From Microglena sp. YARC (taxonomy: Eukaryota; Chlorophyta; Chlorophyceae; Chlamydomonadales; Chlamydomonadaceae): a stretch of DNA of 64,000 nucleotides. A model generated the notes under the pieces. The model was not told the origin of the DNA. It worked only from the letters and a program-made list of their open reading frames with translations, and did no database searches. Position numbers and translations under genes: made by a program. Position 1 is the stretch's first letter. Every line of letters starts with the position of its first letter. Of the stretch, positions 44,501 to 55,200 are shown in pieces. The stretch covers positions 7,794,946 to 7,858,945 of the forward strand of contig CM039467.1 of NCBI GenBank assembly GCA_022414725.1, written 5' to 3'.

Positions 44501-46054
44501 TGGGCAAACATCGCCCAAAACGTATTCTCATACACCAGCCCCTGTGAAGCTACTATTCCCCACGTTCACTGCCACAATAACCCTACAATGGTGTTGTTGA
44601 TATGGGCAAACATCGCCCAAAACGCATTCTCATACACCTGCCCCTGTGAAGCTACTATTCCCCACGTTCACTGCCACAATAACCCTACAATGGTGTTGTT
44701 GATATGGGCAAACATCGCCCAAAACGCATTCTCATTCACCAGCCCCTGTGAAGCTACCATGTCCCATTATCACTGCCACAATAACCATATAATGGTGTTT
44801 TGATGTGGACAAACATCGCCCAAAATGCATTGTCATACACCTTCCCCTGTGAAGCTACTATGTCCCATGCTCACTGTCACAATAACCATATAATGGTGTT
44901 GTTGACATGGACAAACATCGCCCAAAACCGCATTCTAAAACACCTCCCAAAAATGAAGAAGAAGAAGAAAAAATGCCCCCTCCAGTGTATCATACACCTT
45001 CCCCTGTGAAGCTACTATGTCCTGTGTTCACTGCCACAATAACCATATAATGGTGTTGTTGACATGGACAAACATCGCCCAAAACCGCATTCTAAAACAC
45101 CTCCCAGCGAATGAAAAAACACACCGCCCCCCTCCAGTGTCTCATACACAGGCTCCTGCCAAGCTATCATGTCCCATGTTCACTGCCACAATAACCATAT
45201 AATGGTGATGTTGATATGGACGTACATCCCCTGAACCAGCATTTTTCATTTCCCGGGGGTGTCCCGGGGCAGCACATCGCACTGGGGTCGCACAAAATTG
45301 ATCAATTTGCGATGCATCGCAAAAAACAAATTTTGAAACGTACCCTTAAGTGTCTCATAAACCTGTTCCTGTGAAGTCTGCTCAGGCAGTACGGAATCGT
45401 ACTGCGAAGCAAACTCTTGGTCTCGTTTGAACACCACGATTTCCTTGGCCTGGTGTATGTAGGGAAAGGCAACTAATATTAGTGTTTGAAAAACTAATAT
45501 TAACTAATATTATTATAGTGTCACAATAATATTAGTTTTTCAAACAAATTCAAATTTCTGGTGAAAAGGCTCGTCCGTCTGATATTAGCTAACATTCACT
45601 AATGTTATTAATTCACTCATATTAAATAACTTAGCCTTTCCCTAGTTGTATGTGGTAGCAATGAAGGGGGGGGGGGGGTGGGGGGTCAGGTGTCTGGGTG
45701 TGCATATGCAGTGTGTGTATGTAGCTATGCGTATGTGTGGATGTGTGGGTGAGTGTGGGTGTGGGTGCCTGGGTGTGGGTTTGCATGTGCATGCCCGAGT
45801 GTGTGTCTGGGTTTGCACATGCGTGTGTGTGCCTAGGTGCGCATGTGCATGTGTGCATATGTGTGCGTGTCTGAGTATGAGTCTGGGTATGTGTATGGAT
45901 GTCTGGTTGTATGCACGGTCCTGTGCAGATGACATACCACCACCCCAATCCACATACTCACCGATACTGCCTCCACTGCATTATCAAACTCAATTTCCCG
46001 AGGCACCATGGGGCGCACCCTCACCACCACCTGGACTCCCCCGCCCTTGGCCAT
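40965..46054 (-). CDS. Kinesin-like motor protein, first three exons; 3' part missing
   Basis: Exon 1 (46054-45962) begins MAKGGGVQVVVRVRPMVPRE, the canonical VxVRVRP start of kinesin motors, and ends at donor GTGAGT. Exon 2 (45449-45344) reads KEIVVFKRDQEFASQYDSVL then TSQEQVYETLK, with donor GTACGT. Exon 3 (41013-40965) reads GIMSAIAGYNNTVFAY with donor GTGAGT. Phases are 0, 1 and 2. The GYNxTVFAY text immediately precedes the P-loop GQTGSGKT in all kinesins, so the next exon must carry it; I do not find it before the gap. Kinesins are microtubule motors; the subfamily cannot be set from 83 residues. Start ATG is in ACCATGG context. Intron 2 (41014-45343) holds at least five transposon-like insertions and an exon-edge array. 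Confidence 0.82.
41614..41790 (-). mobile_element. Degenerate reversed copy of the CAGGGATT hAT-type MITE family
   Basis: Starts CAGGGATTTTTGATC and contains TTTTTTCTAGCTTTATGGTT, the reverse complement of the 3' part of the family, and GTAGCGATCGCAAC near its far end. A poly-G run at 41799 obscures that terminus and no target duplication could be read. Confidence 0.6.
41895..42100. repeat. Short repeats: TAGATCCCTTT units and duplicated CAGCCTCCCCTTTTTT segments
   Basis: 41975-42030 has five 11-bp units of TAGATCCCTTT. The flanking segment AGATAGTAGAAGCAGCCTCC, then CATTCTGCCACTGCATGGCG, occurs twice (about 41880-41950 and 42030-42105). Confidence 0.75.
42225..42345 (+). mobile_element. Truncated copy of the CAGGGATT hAT-type MITE family
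   Basis: CCGCTAAATGTAGCGATCGC and TATTGACCATGTTTAGGCCC, then AACTATAAAAAGCTATTAAA, match the 5' half of the family. Both termini are missing or unreadable. Confidence 0.5.
42390..42609 (+). repeat. TTGGCGGAG repeat (copy 3)
   Basis: AAGTCCCATGCAGCGT, GCAAGCGACGC, AAAATTGGCGGAGTGTGTTG, AAAGGTGGCAACGATGGAGC, GGGGGCTCCCGCCCCCTTGA, GGGCTCCGCC. It is over 90% alike by eye to 44040-44229 across its core. Confidence 0.7.
42812..43235. mobile_element. AGCTGCC inverted-repeat element carrying a nested MITE
   Basis: Left arm CGAGCAGCAGCTTCTAGGCA at 42818; right arm GGGAGCTGCCAAGAAGCTGC at about 43210. The internal words TTCAGCCAAACTTGGCACAA and GAACTGC are those of the 18990-19160 copy. A hAT-type MITE (42919-43169) sits inside, duplicating GAACTGC(G/A). 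Without it the host element is about 165 bp. Confidence 0.75.
42919..43169 (+). mobile_element. hAT-type MITE nested in the AGCTGCC element, 251 bp
   Basis: Starts CAGGGATTTATGTCCGC and ends AAATTCCTG. Flanks are GAACTGCG (42911-42918) and GAACTGCA (43170-43177), 7 of 8 bases alike. The interior has TAGCGATCGCCAGTTTTGAC, CCCGTTTTTG, a run of AAGCTAT/CAAGC units, GGAGGAGGACTATAACCATA and CTTTCAGATTTGG, in the same order as the 47129-48139 element. Confidence 0.85.
43370..43905. repeat. CCCAACC/ACAACCCC-type minisatellite
   Basis: C- and A-only degenerate units (CACAACCCCACCACAACCC). The long open frames on both strands here are composition artefacts. Confidence 0.9.
44040..44229 (+). repeat. 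TTGGCGGAG repeat (copy 4), inserted in the kinesin exon-edge array
   Basis: Starts CTGCAAGCGACGCGGAAAAT and ends GGGGGCTCCGCCGAAAAC. The array unit is recognisable on both sides (GGACAAACATC before, CACGCCTCCCAGTGAATGAA after), so the element was inserted after the array formed. Confidence 0.7.
44245..45343. repeat. Kinesin intron 2: eight ~100-175-bp units carrying copies of the exon 2 end
   Basis: Units contain TCATACACCTGCCCCTGTGA, AGCTACTATGTCCCATGTTC, ACTGCCACAATAACCATATA, ATGGTGTTGTTGATATGGAC and AAACATCGCCCAAAACGCAT. The true exon 2 end on this strand (45344-45390) reads TTAAGTGTCTCATAAACCTG then TTCCTGTGAAGTCTGCTC. Each unit thus embeds a degenerate copy of the last 30-40 coding bases. 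Units start near 44280, 44425, 44527, 44630, 44733, 44830, 44990 and 45140. Confidence 0.88.
45460..45644. mobile_element. hAT-type MITE, 185 bp, abutting the kinesin exon 2 acceptor
   Basis: Ends are TAGGGAAAGGC and GCCTTTCCCTA, an 11-bp perfect inverted repeat. Flanks GGTGTATG (45452-45459) and GTTGTATG (45645-45652) match at 7 of 8 bases. The interior has a near-perfect hairpin: GTTTGAAAAACTAATATT at about 45484 and AATATTAGTTTTTCAAAC at about 45527. On the minus strand the element ends 9 bp before the exon 2 AG acceptor. Confidence 0.85.
45660..45925. repeat. GT-rich low-complexity block in kinesin intron 1
   Basis: A G run at 45666-45677, then degenerate (TG)n with GTGTGGGTG and GCATGTGCATG units. 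Non-coding. Confidence 0.85.
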
Positions 46055-46739
46055 GGTGTGGAGAACCTGAGCCTAGGCTTTGGGGGTCCAGGGATTGTTG
46101 GAGCTAGCTATATGGCTGTTTCCCCACCCCCCAAGTGAGAGAACAGCTGGGTCTGCTTTGTGGGGGTCCTCAACCCTAGAGGTCCTGGTCCTGGGCCAGG
46201 TCAAGGTCCAGTGTTGTTTGCCCTGGGTTTCAGCAGGGATTGAGGGACTGCGAGTGATGCAAGTGCTTGCTGCTCCAAATTTGGATCGAAGGCGGGCAAG
46301 AAATTATCCCCGGTCGATAAATTAATAGCTACTACTTCTCAAGCGTGGGATTCCGCACTGAGAGCAAATTCGGGATCGGAAATACGTTGCGATGCTTCAC
46401 TGGAACGGGTGACGCATTCGAAGTTTTCAGAAACTTGAGTCGGAACGCGGAACTTACTTATTTGGAAGGGAACCGGGTCGTACAAGCGCCCACATGAGGG
46501 GGTGGACACGCTCACAGGAGGGGGTATTGGCGCCACAGGATTCTCTTGGTCCCGAATTCACGCCTAAACGGTGGCAACTGGAAAGTGGAAACTGCTCATT
46601 GCATCAAGTGAGAGTGGTTGGAAGACCCCACCTACCCAGGCGCCCCCCACCCCCACCCATACCAGCTAGATGGGCTCAATGGTTGAGACAATGTGTTGGC
46701 TTTTGGAATGCAATCATTGACATTGAGAAACATGTATAA
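46055..46739. other. Upstream region of the kinesin gene; nothing else recognised
   Basis: No convincing ORF or core promoter element. It should hold the kinesin 5' UTR and promoter on the minus strand. Confidence 0.4.
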
Positions 46740-46970
46740 ACAAGTCCGTATGAATATGTGTAGGCAATCGTATTAGCTCTGCCTTCTTAGCACAGGCAGG
46801 TGTTAAACAAGGAGATAATCTCTCCCCGCTTTTATTTGGTCTCTTTAATGACCAATCGGAGAAGTTCTTTACCGAGAAATGTAGTGAAGAGGAAGGTATC
46901 AGAATTGCTGATAACATTTGCCGAGTAATCTTGTATGCCGGTGATCTAGCTACCAGTATGTAAACAAGTT
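46740..46970 (+). pseudogene. Non-LTR retrotransposon reverse-transcriptase fragment
   Basis: The plus strand reads AGVKQGDNLSPLLFGLFND (RT motif B region) and about 40 residues later VILYAGDLAT, where the catalytic YADD box has become YAGD. Upstream, MYKQVRMN at about 46731 matches the segment before motif B, in another frame. It is a short, mutated remnant, unrelated in position to the longer LINE at 48320-51545. Confidence 0.8.
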
Positions 46971-47128
46971 CAAGTCCAAGATACGTATTCCTGCATGAGG
47001 CTGGTCAAGAATCCTTGGAAGGATGGAATTTTTTTATAAAATGTATTTAAAAACACGATAGGTTTCGCACAGTTAAATTATCATCGCATTTGGGACGATG
47101 GTTAAATTGTAAATTAAGTTATTTCTGT

Positions 47129-48139
47129 CAGGGATTATTTTTTTCGCTATATATAGCGATCACTAGTTTTGACCCCGTTTTGGCAAAATTATCGCTAGTA
47201 CAGTACTTCTGAACCACTTTTGAACCAGGAAAGACGTAGGTGGCAGGTCACCATAATCTCCAGAACCTGACGTAAATAACTTCCTGTAGCTCGACACCAG
47301 GAATAACTTTATACCGGTAGCTAATTTCCCTCATTCAACGTCTCAATCTCGAATTCTCGACTCGAGGTTCTCGTCTCGAATTCTCGACTCGAGTTTCTCG
47401 ACTCGAATTCTCGACTCGAGGTTTTCGAGTCCTCGACACCTTGATCCAGACCGTACTTCAATAGCTAGCCCCAAATTTGTGCTGTCGAACGAGATGATTC
47501 ATGGAAATTCAGATGCTCTGTGTGCAATTCTACTTTCGACAGCAAGATGTGCGGTGTAAAGGGTCATGAGACGACCGTAACCAACATCAAAAATCAAACA
47601 ACATTGGCTCCCTTCTTTACACCGGGTGCTGTTGAGGCTAATGCTGCGAGATCGCAGAGGGAGCAGAAGGCAAAGCTTGACACAGGGACAGTGAAGCAGC
47701 TGGTGGTGGTGTATGACCTGCTTGCCAGTGGCAGACCCATGACAGATTACCCAAGGCAGACAAATGTGCAGGCCCAGCTGGGGAATACTTCACTGCCCGT
47801 CATGCATTGGTCCATGCTATCTGGTTGGCAGTTTGCAGTGGCCTTGAACAGAGGGGTGTTTTCAGCAGGTTACAACTTACAAAGCTAGCAAGTATCCTAA
47901 CAAAATGCTAAGATGTGTCAAGTATTCATGTATGATTCCCCATGACCCCCCACCCACCCACCCACCCCCTAAAAAAAACTCTTAGGGGGTGATCCCCAAC
48001 CCCCCCAGCTCAAGGCGCTGCACCCTGGGGCGGCTCTTTGAGCCGCCCAGAAAAAGCCTTATGGACGCTGTTCTTTGAGGAGGCCTAAAACCAAAATGCT
48101 AGTAAAAACCCATTTTCAGATTTGAAAAAATAATCCCTG
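47129..48139 (+). mobile_element. hAT transposon, 1,011 bp, defective, perfect 8-bp target duplication
   Basis: It starts CAGGGATTATTTTTT and ends AAAAAATAATCCCTG, a near-perfect 15-bp inverted terminus. ATTTCTGT is duplicated exactly at 47121-47128 and 48140-48147. CAGGG-type ends with an 8-bp duplication define hAT elements. It contains a fragment of a transposase-like reading frame, a TCTCGACTCGAATTCTCGAC repeat at 47350-47435 and a hairpin GGGCGGCTCTTTGAGCCGCC at about 48034. It is the probable parent type of the MITEs at 28820, 42919, 41614 and 42225, which share its ends and subterminal words. Confidence 0.93.
47520..47888 (+). pseudogene. hAT transposase N-terminal fragment
   Basis: An open frame of about 120 codons; the first ATG is at 47547. 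It contains LDTGTVKQLVVVYDLLASGR, then PMTDY and, after about 15 residues, HWSMLSGWQFAVAL. The pattern GRPMTDY...HWS..SGW is what I recall preceding the catalytic domain in a group of animal and algal hAT-like transposases. The DDE catalytic region and the dimerisation domain are absent, so the protein cannot be active. The frame ends at TAG inside the element. Confidence 0.6.
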
Positions 48140-48319
48140 ATTTCTGTAGCACGAACTGAGGGCTCCCGTCAATCGAACGATTGTTTAGGGTTCAGTTCGT
48201 CAGTGTTCTCTGTTGGTTTAGACCCTCCTGATATCACGGTTGGGTGGGTCCTTAGCCTACCACTGAAATGTTACAACGTACACACCGGTACTATGCCAAC
48301 GAAATTGCACTCGAGACTG

Positions 48320-51300
48320 TCATTACATTACATTACATTCCATTACATGTTAAAGTCTACTTGACACCGCGAGGGTGTATGAGACTCTGTGCTTTAAACA
48401 AAAAGAAAAAGCACCCACAAAGCAAAAAACCCCATTACATCAGGGGTGTGTCGAGGACAAACAAACCAAACTCCCAACCACCGTTTTGGTGGCGTAGGTA
48501 TTAAACCCCTTAGAGCAGGACCCAGATCTCAACCACTTACAGTGGCGGAGGTAAGAAGCTAACAAATGAGAAGTCTCAAGAAGAAAAAAAAGGGATAATA
48601 AATTACGGTGCCACTAAGCAGTCCAGGGCTTCCTGTCTTGCTCTTCTACAAGTAGAAAGATAGTCGGCTAGGTTGCTCCAAAAAAGACTTAGTGCCATTT
48701 CCATTCATAAAGGTTCTGAATGTGGAATCGCAGAATTCCACATTCCATACGGTTAAGTCGGTATCCTCATGGACATGCCTATAAATATCTGTAAACAGAT
48801 TCTGGTAGCGGAGGCGAATATCATTATTAAAAAGGGCACTCAAACATATGCATTTCATCCTCAGTTTTTGGAACCCACACATTTGACAGTGTCTCATTGA
48901 GCGAGGATGTGTGCTCTATCCACCACCCTCATTCTTTCTGTGTTCAGCCAATGGGAACCCATTCTAAACTGTGCTATAGAACGAATCTGATCCTGCTTAT
49001 GTAAGGCGGATGTAAAGGGAATCAAGCCATTCTCATCATTGCTGTTGGCTGCGAACCATTTTTGGTATCAGAGGCGTTTAAAGCCAACCCTTCTCTCATC
49101 AGGGATGTCTCTAACTGCATTGGTGTCACTTGGGTACTTAAACCTCCATGACTCAAAAACTTCAGACATAATACCTTCGACATCGACAGCCTCCAAAATG
49201 TTGATGTTTTACTGGATCCTAGCTTGTGGAGAGCACAACGCAAGTCATGAACCCAGCCAGTGTTGGAGTCAAAAGATTCCTCAAGAGCCATTCTAATGAG
49301 ATCCTCAGGTTCTTTATGTTGGTCTTGTTCCAGAAGCGCAAAGCTTGTTTAAGCCAAGCAAAACACAACGGGGTTCTACCCAGCTCTTCCATGATAATAT
49401 TAGATGTAGTAGATTGGCAAACACCCAACATTTGTTTAAGTATACCTCTATGCCATTTCTCACAAGCATGGTCATTTGAGATAAGTGTGTTGTTCAGAAT
49501 AGAAGGAGCCCACACCTCACAGCCAAAATTCAGGATAGGTTGTACAAAGAGAATCAAACAGGTGGGTGAGAATATCAATATTGTATATCTCCATAGTATG
49601 GCATCGCCTACGAAGCATTGTGGTGTGCCTTTTGGGCCTTAGTGAGCATCCTAGAAAAAGCAGCTTTTGCACGATTGCTTGAGTCACCATCCACAAAGAG
49701 GGATCCCAAGTAGATAAAAGATAACTTTGTAGAAAGTTGTGCTCCATCATAGACAAATTTGTAATCAGGATCCATGCGGCCTCATCACAGAATTGTTTGT
49801 TGAAAACGACAATCTCAGTTTTCTTTATATTCACAGCCATCTTAGTAGCCTCGCAGAAATCTCTCAGCAGTCAAGCATCGCTTGCATATCTGCCGGGGAT
49901 TCTGCCATTATAGCTAGGTCATCAGCATAAAGTAACAGTTGCAGAATCTTTCCCCTAAGCTCAGCCCCTACATTTGGGAGCTTGGATTGGAGGAACGATT
50001 CAATTCTATCAATGAACAGACCGAATAGGAGTGGGGATAGGGGTCTCCTTGTTTAACTCCTACAAGGGATGGAAAGGAGGATCCAATGTCCCCATGTAGG
50101 CGAACTTGGAAAAACAACATGATTTATACATGGACTTCAGAATACTGAGATAGGGGTCCTTGACTCCTAGCCTTGCTAAGCAATCCCATAGCAAGTCTCT
50201 GTTGACCCAATCATAAGCCTTCTTGAAATCAACAAAAGCCACAAAGAGTGGTTTTTTCTTTTCTCTATATTTATCTACAATATGGTTAAGAATGAATGAT
50301 GCATCTGCAGTACCCCTACCACTTCTAAATCCATATTGGCCAGCGGCTCTGAGGTTGAATTCTTCTGACCAATCATCTAGTCTACGTAGCATGCAAAGGG
50401 AGAAGATCTTTCCTATGGAGTTGCTCACCGCAAGACCTCGATAGTTGTCCTTGTCATACACACTGCCTTTGGATTTGGGTACGGTACCAAGGCAGCTGCA
50501 GCCCATTGCTGGGGTAAGAAGTCTTCCAGATGAGATTAAACAGGTTAGTCATAGCTTGTACAAATCGGAGTTGCCTCATGGAAGCAAATCTGTACCATTC
50601 TGCAGGGATACCATCTACCCCGGGGAGGAGTTTTTCCGTAGGGATTGGAGAACAGAAAACACCTCCTGGGTGGTAAAGTCTTGACATAACCATGTTGGTG
50701 CGGCCTCTATCTGAGGTCCATCAGCTTGAGGGACAAAGTCCCTAGCATCCAGACTTGGATCAATACCTACTTGCACATCAAAGAGGTCTGCAAAATAATC
50801 AGTCCAATCATGAATTGTGATATCTGCCGTAGTGGCCTTGTTAGGCTCACGCACGTCTTTCCAAAAACTTTTCGGATTATGCCGAAGATTCGTATGAAGG
50901 TTCTCCATGCGTGTTTCTAGCCACTTCCTCTTCTTTCTTCTGAGAATCCTCTTGTACTCCTTGTGCATAGAACCAGCCAAGTCAGAGCTAGAAGCCATGT
51001 TGATGTTCTGCTTGCTTGCTGCCTGTCTAGCACGATTGCATTCATCATCATACCATGCGTTCACGGGGCCTGTGCTTACGCTTAGCTACAGGTTTGTGAC
51101 ATGGTGTGCATTTGCTTATGGCTAGTTCAATAGCACTAGCAATCCCCTTCTCTGAATCTTCCATAGATGAGCTATGGAGTGCATTGTCAAGTAATCGGTT
51201 AACATCTGGATCACGCTTAATTGTGTGTGCATACATCTGACATAGTTGTCTTTCCATTTCAGTTTGGGCGAAGGTTTACCACCAGCAGGTGTACTAATAG

Positions 51301-51545
51301 TACCTTGAGAAGGCCTAAGGGCAGCATTCTGGTATGTGGAGTGTGATAGGCATGTGGTCAAACTTTCCACCCCCGGGCCTGAGAGGGCAGTCATGCTTGG
51401 GAGCCACACTAAACTTGACTCCTGGGTGTTGAGAAGACTAGGGGCGGCTAGCGCCATAATCAATGACAGATTTCTTGTCCATGCCATCTGCAAAAGGTAG
51501 TGCACCTTGCATATCACCTTCTGTTCTTACCGTTAAGGATGATAA
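48320..51545 (-). pseudogene. LINE (non-LTR retrotransposon), 5'-truncated, with frameshifts
   Basis: Reading from high to low coordinates on the minus strand: the endonuclease C-terminal segment KFDHMPITLHIPE (about 51372-51334); a basic linker (51064-50760); RT motif 1/2 NYRGLAVSNSIGKIF and QYGFRSGRGTADASF; motif A FVAFVDFKKAYDWVNRDLLW (about 50245-50180); motif B GVKQGDP (about 50058) followed by a one-base frameshift; motif C LLLYADDLAIMAESP (about 49940-49900); thumb-like VQPILNFGCEVWAP (about 49540); and a C-terminal Cys segment RHCQMCGF (48893). Frames change at least four times. The 3' side ends near a (TAATG)n-type repeat at 48322-48345, a possible LINE tail. Confidence 0.85.
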
Positions 51546-52269
51546 GACCAGTTACTACACATAGCTGGCAGTAGGCCCCCCCCAATCCACGATTGTGGAG
51601 CTGTGTCCATGCTACACCTCGGTTGAATGGTTTTGGTTGGGCTGTAACTCGACTGTTTGTGGATACTGAAACACCTGTTCATGTTCATCTCCTAACTCGG
51701 TATCATCATGTCCACACCAAGACCAACCCCCAGCGTTGAAGTCACCCGATCACCACAACCGTTTGCCTTTTTCCTGCATGATTGCGTGGGAAGGAGCTGT
51801 CTATACAGCCCATGTCACTTTCCAATCTGTCAGCCATTCAACGGTGAGCCCTCCAGCCTGGCAGCGATAGACCATGTAATCCTACAAGACGTCCTAACGA
51901 CAAGAAATCAAGTAATCCATATCAGATACAGATGTTGAATCTGTTTTGAATGAGCAGCAGGATTACAAATAAATCACGATGAGACCCTAGCTGGACCCTG
52001 GCCTTATTCACGCGTCCACTCCACCCGCATACGATAAGCAGCCCGAGGGCTTGATCATGCATGCCACCCAACCCCGGTTACACCGAGACACACTTGATAT
52101 TTCCACGGTAGAAAATCCAGGGTAACTCCCAGAGCCAATTAATTCGCGATTAAATTACCCTTAGTAACAAAATTACCTGGCAGGTAACAGAAGTGCCTAG
52201 GCTTGTAAGACCCACCCCTGCTTTATATGCCCAGTTTGGGGGGCGGAAGGTGGCTCATGGGGCTCCTAA
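51546..52269. other. Unassigned DNA 3' of the membrane-protein gene
   Basis: No supported ORF. It probably holds the 3' UTR of the minus-strand gene ending at 52270. Confidence 0.4.
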
Positions 52270-55200
52270 TTACATGCGGTTGATGAAGAAGAAGCCAATG
52301 ACGCCAGCCATCAAGACCATGAGGGAGTTGATCATGGGGAGCGCAGGGGCAGACAAGACGGCGTCGTAGACCATCACTGCAGACGAGGTAGCGCAGCGGG
52401 GTGGGGGGCGAGGTTGAACCCGGTTAAGAGGATAGAGGTTTTAGGTAACAGGCTTTGGGAGGTTGAAGATGAAGTCAAAAAACCGACGCCTGGTTGGTCT
52501 TTGGTGCTTGAGGGGCACTAGTTCCTTTTTGGGGTTCACAAGTAGCAGCTTCTAACAGTTACTCCTATCTTGGCATTTTTTTGGAACCACCTAAACCGGG
52601 TAGCTAGCTAGTGTGCATGCTCGCCTCCATGCGCGTTTCTAACCTTAGGGCTGTAGCTGCGCGGTAGCCCGAACGGGGGCAGATACTCACAGAGACAGTG
52701 TCGGGGGGGAACCCCTGTGGGCAGCTGGAAAAGGGTGGTATGCATGCTAGACGATAGCGCTGAGCTTTGTATGCACCTGAATGTAGTTCTTGGCTGGCTG
52801 GTTTGATGTATGCGTCTTGGTTAGTTAGCCGGCTCACTGCCATGTCATCGAACATGCCTGGTACAGTCATTGATTGTCGATTCACTGACTACTTGAATAT
52901 GTTGGCAGATCGGTTGGAAGGTTGGTCTGCTGGTGATATGCCAGTCACTAGTCAATAAGCCTGGACTGCACCTCCAGGCCCCACTAGAGTGCTTCAGGTT
53001 TGGCGGGAGTGGACATGTAGTACTTACCAATCTCTATATGGCCAGTTCATTTGGAGTGCTGTGTGTCTGCCCTATATTGTGTTAAGTCTTGGTTCAATCA
53101 TGGTAGTGCCCTCTGGTTGTTTGTGCTTGCTTGTGTAGCCGTTATAATGTGTTGTGCCGTTTCGCGAATGGTTCTTCTATATTGTGTTAAGTTTTATGCT
53201 GCTTGCTTGGCCTGTGTTGGAAGCAGGACTACATTTTGTCATTCTGGGTTGCGCTCGGCGCAAACTGCCTCCTTTCGTTTTGCGCTTTTATCTCAACTGA
53301 AAACAAAAATCTGAGCGCTGCGCCTGGAGGGGGTTTAAACAATTGTGTCAATCGCGCAGTAGGCTTCACGGCTTCCAAACTTTGCGACGCATTAATCTAA
53401 CTTAGTGCGCGTCATGTAGCTACCCTGGTTGGAAGAACTCACTGACATGTGGGGGAGTTGCAGAGTTGGTCTCAGGTCAGCACTCAACAGTTGGAGACCT
53501 GCATGTGGCATTGGCTTGTACCTCACATCGGAGTAGAGCTCTCCTGTGCGTGTTCCAACATCCTTCTGTCGGCGTTCAACCTGATAAGTTGAAGAACAGC
53601 GTCCGGTGCGAGCATCAGGTTAGGATGGTATCTGGTTGGTGGTGATGACGGTGGTGGAGGATGATTTCTGTGTGTTGGTAGAATTATAAGGTCGGGCTGG
53701 TGGGGGTAGGGGGTAGGATTTGGAGGTTAGGATGGTGATGGAGGGTTGGTAAGATTAGAAGATTGGGATGGTAGGGAGGTTCCCGTTGAGAAGGCGTTAA
53801 TTCCCCATGGATGACCACTTGCTCTGCCCTATATATAACACTGTGATCGTGAATGGATGGATGAATCCACTATTGGGTTTTTTTTTAACTTGGATAACAC
53901 TTCCATCAGCGAATGTCCAGTCACTAATCCTTTTTTTATCCCCCTTCCAATCACACCATGTAATCATTAGTGCATAGGCTAGCTGCGACAGAGACACCCT
54001 AAAAAAATCCTCAAAATCCCTTGAAAAAGCAAATAAACTCAACCCCCCAAAATCCACTCAACATCCACTACCTTCGGAATAGAAAAAACAACACTCACCA
54101 GCTCATCGCAAGTGTTCCATGGATTCCTTGTTCCGTCAGTGCCTGCACGCATCAGCAGCTATTTAAAGATATGTGTGCATGCATGTGTTGCAACCCGATA
54201 AGGATGTGCTGCATGTATATATCGTACCGTATGTATAGTGTGCATGCATGTGCTGAACCGTTAAGAATTGTGCATGTAAATTAACCGTAATTTATGTGTA
54301 TGCATGCATCGCCTGTTAAACACGTAAGAATGTGTGCATTGTATTATGTACCGTTATGTAGTGTGCATGCAAGCATGTTGTGAACCTAAGAATCGTGGGC
54401 ATGTATATTATGTACCGCTATATCGTTGCAGCATGTAGTGAACCGAATTTAGAAATGTGTGCACCTGTATTATATCTAACCCGTATGTATCGTGTGCATG
54501 CAATTTGGTGTGAACCGTAAGAATGTGTGCATGTATATCATGTACCGTATGTATGTGTGCCATGCCATAATGTTGTGAACCGTAAGAATTGTGCGTGCAT
54601 AGTATCATATTGTACCGTATGCTATTGTGCATGCATGTGTGAAACCGTAAGAATCGTGTGCATGTATATATATGTTACCGGTTATGTATTGTGTGCATGC
54701 ATGTGGTGAACCGTAAGAATGATGTGCATGTATATATGTACCGCTATCGTATGTGTGGGCATGCATGTGTGAACCGTTAAGAATGTGTGCATGTATAGTA
54801 CTGTACCGTATGTATGTGTGCATGAAAGTGTGTTTTTAACTTTTAGCACAGTAGGAAGTTTGAGTATTGTTAAAGGGTACTATACTTCATTAAGACACAC
54901 CATTAGTATGGTGCTATATTGATAAGCCGCACATTCGTGTGTTACTATACTAGTAGTGCATATATTATTATATTACTTTATTATTACTCTTAAACGTTTT
55001 ATTATTTATGAAGTATATTATTATGTTATATATTATTACTCTTAAAAGTTTTGCTAGAAGAGGAACATGCTAATACATTCATTCTAACACGAGTTAATAT
55101 AATTTCATTCGTACATCCGTGCTAGTATGAGTAAGATACAAATTGTAGGACGTACATTTGGTTACTGTACTAATGTGATGTAGATTTATTTTACTATTAG

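Noticed and set aside
54021..54057. Minus-strand ORF 53797-54057 (reading SQLAYALMITWCDWKGDKK) as an extra exon of the membrane-protein gene
   Set aside because: Protein-like in part, but the phase-consistent exons on either side join without it and its borders are not clear.
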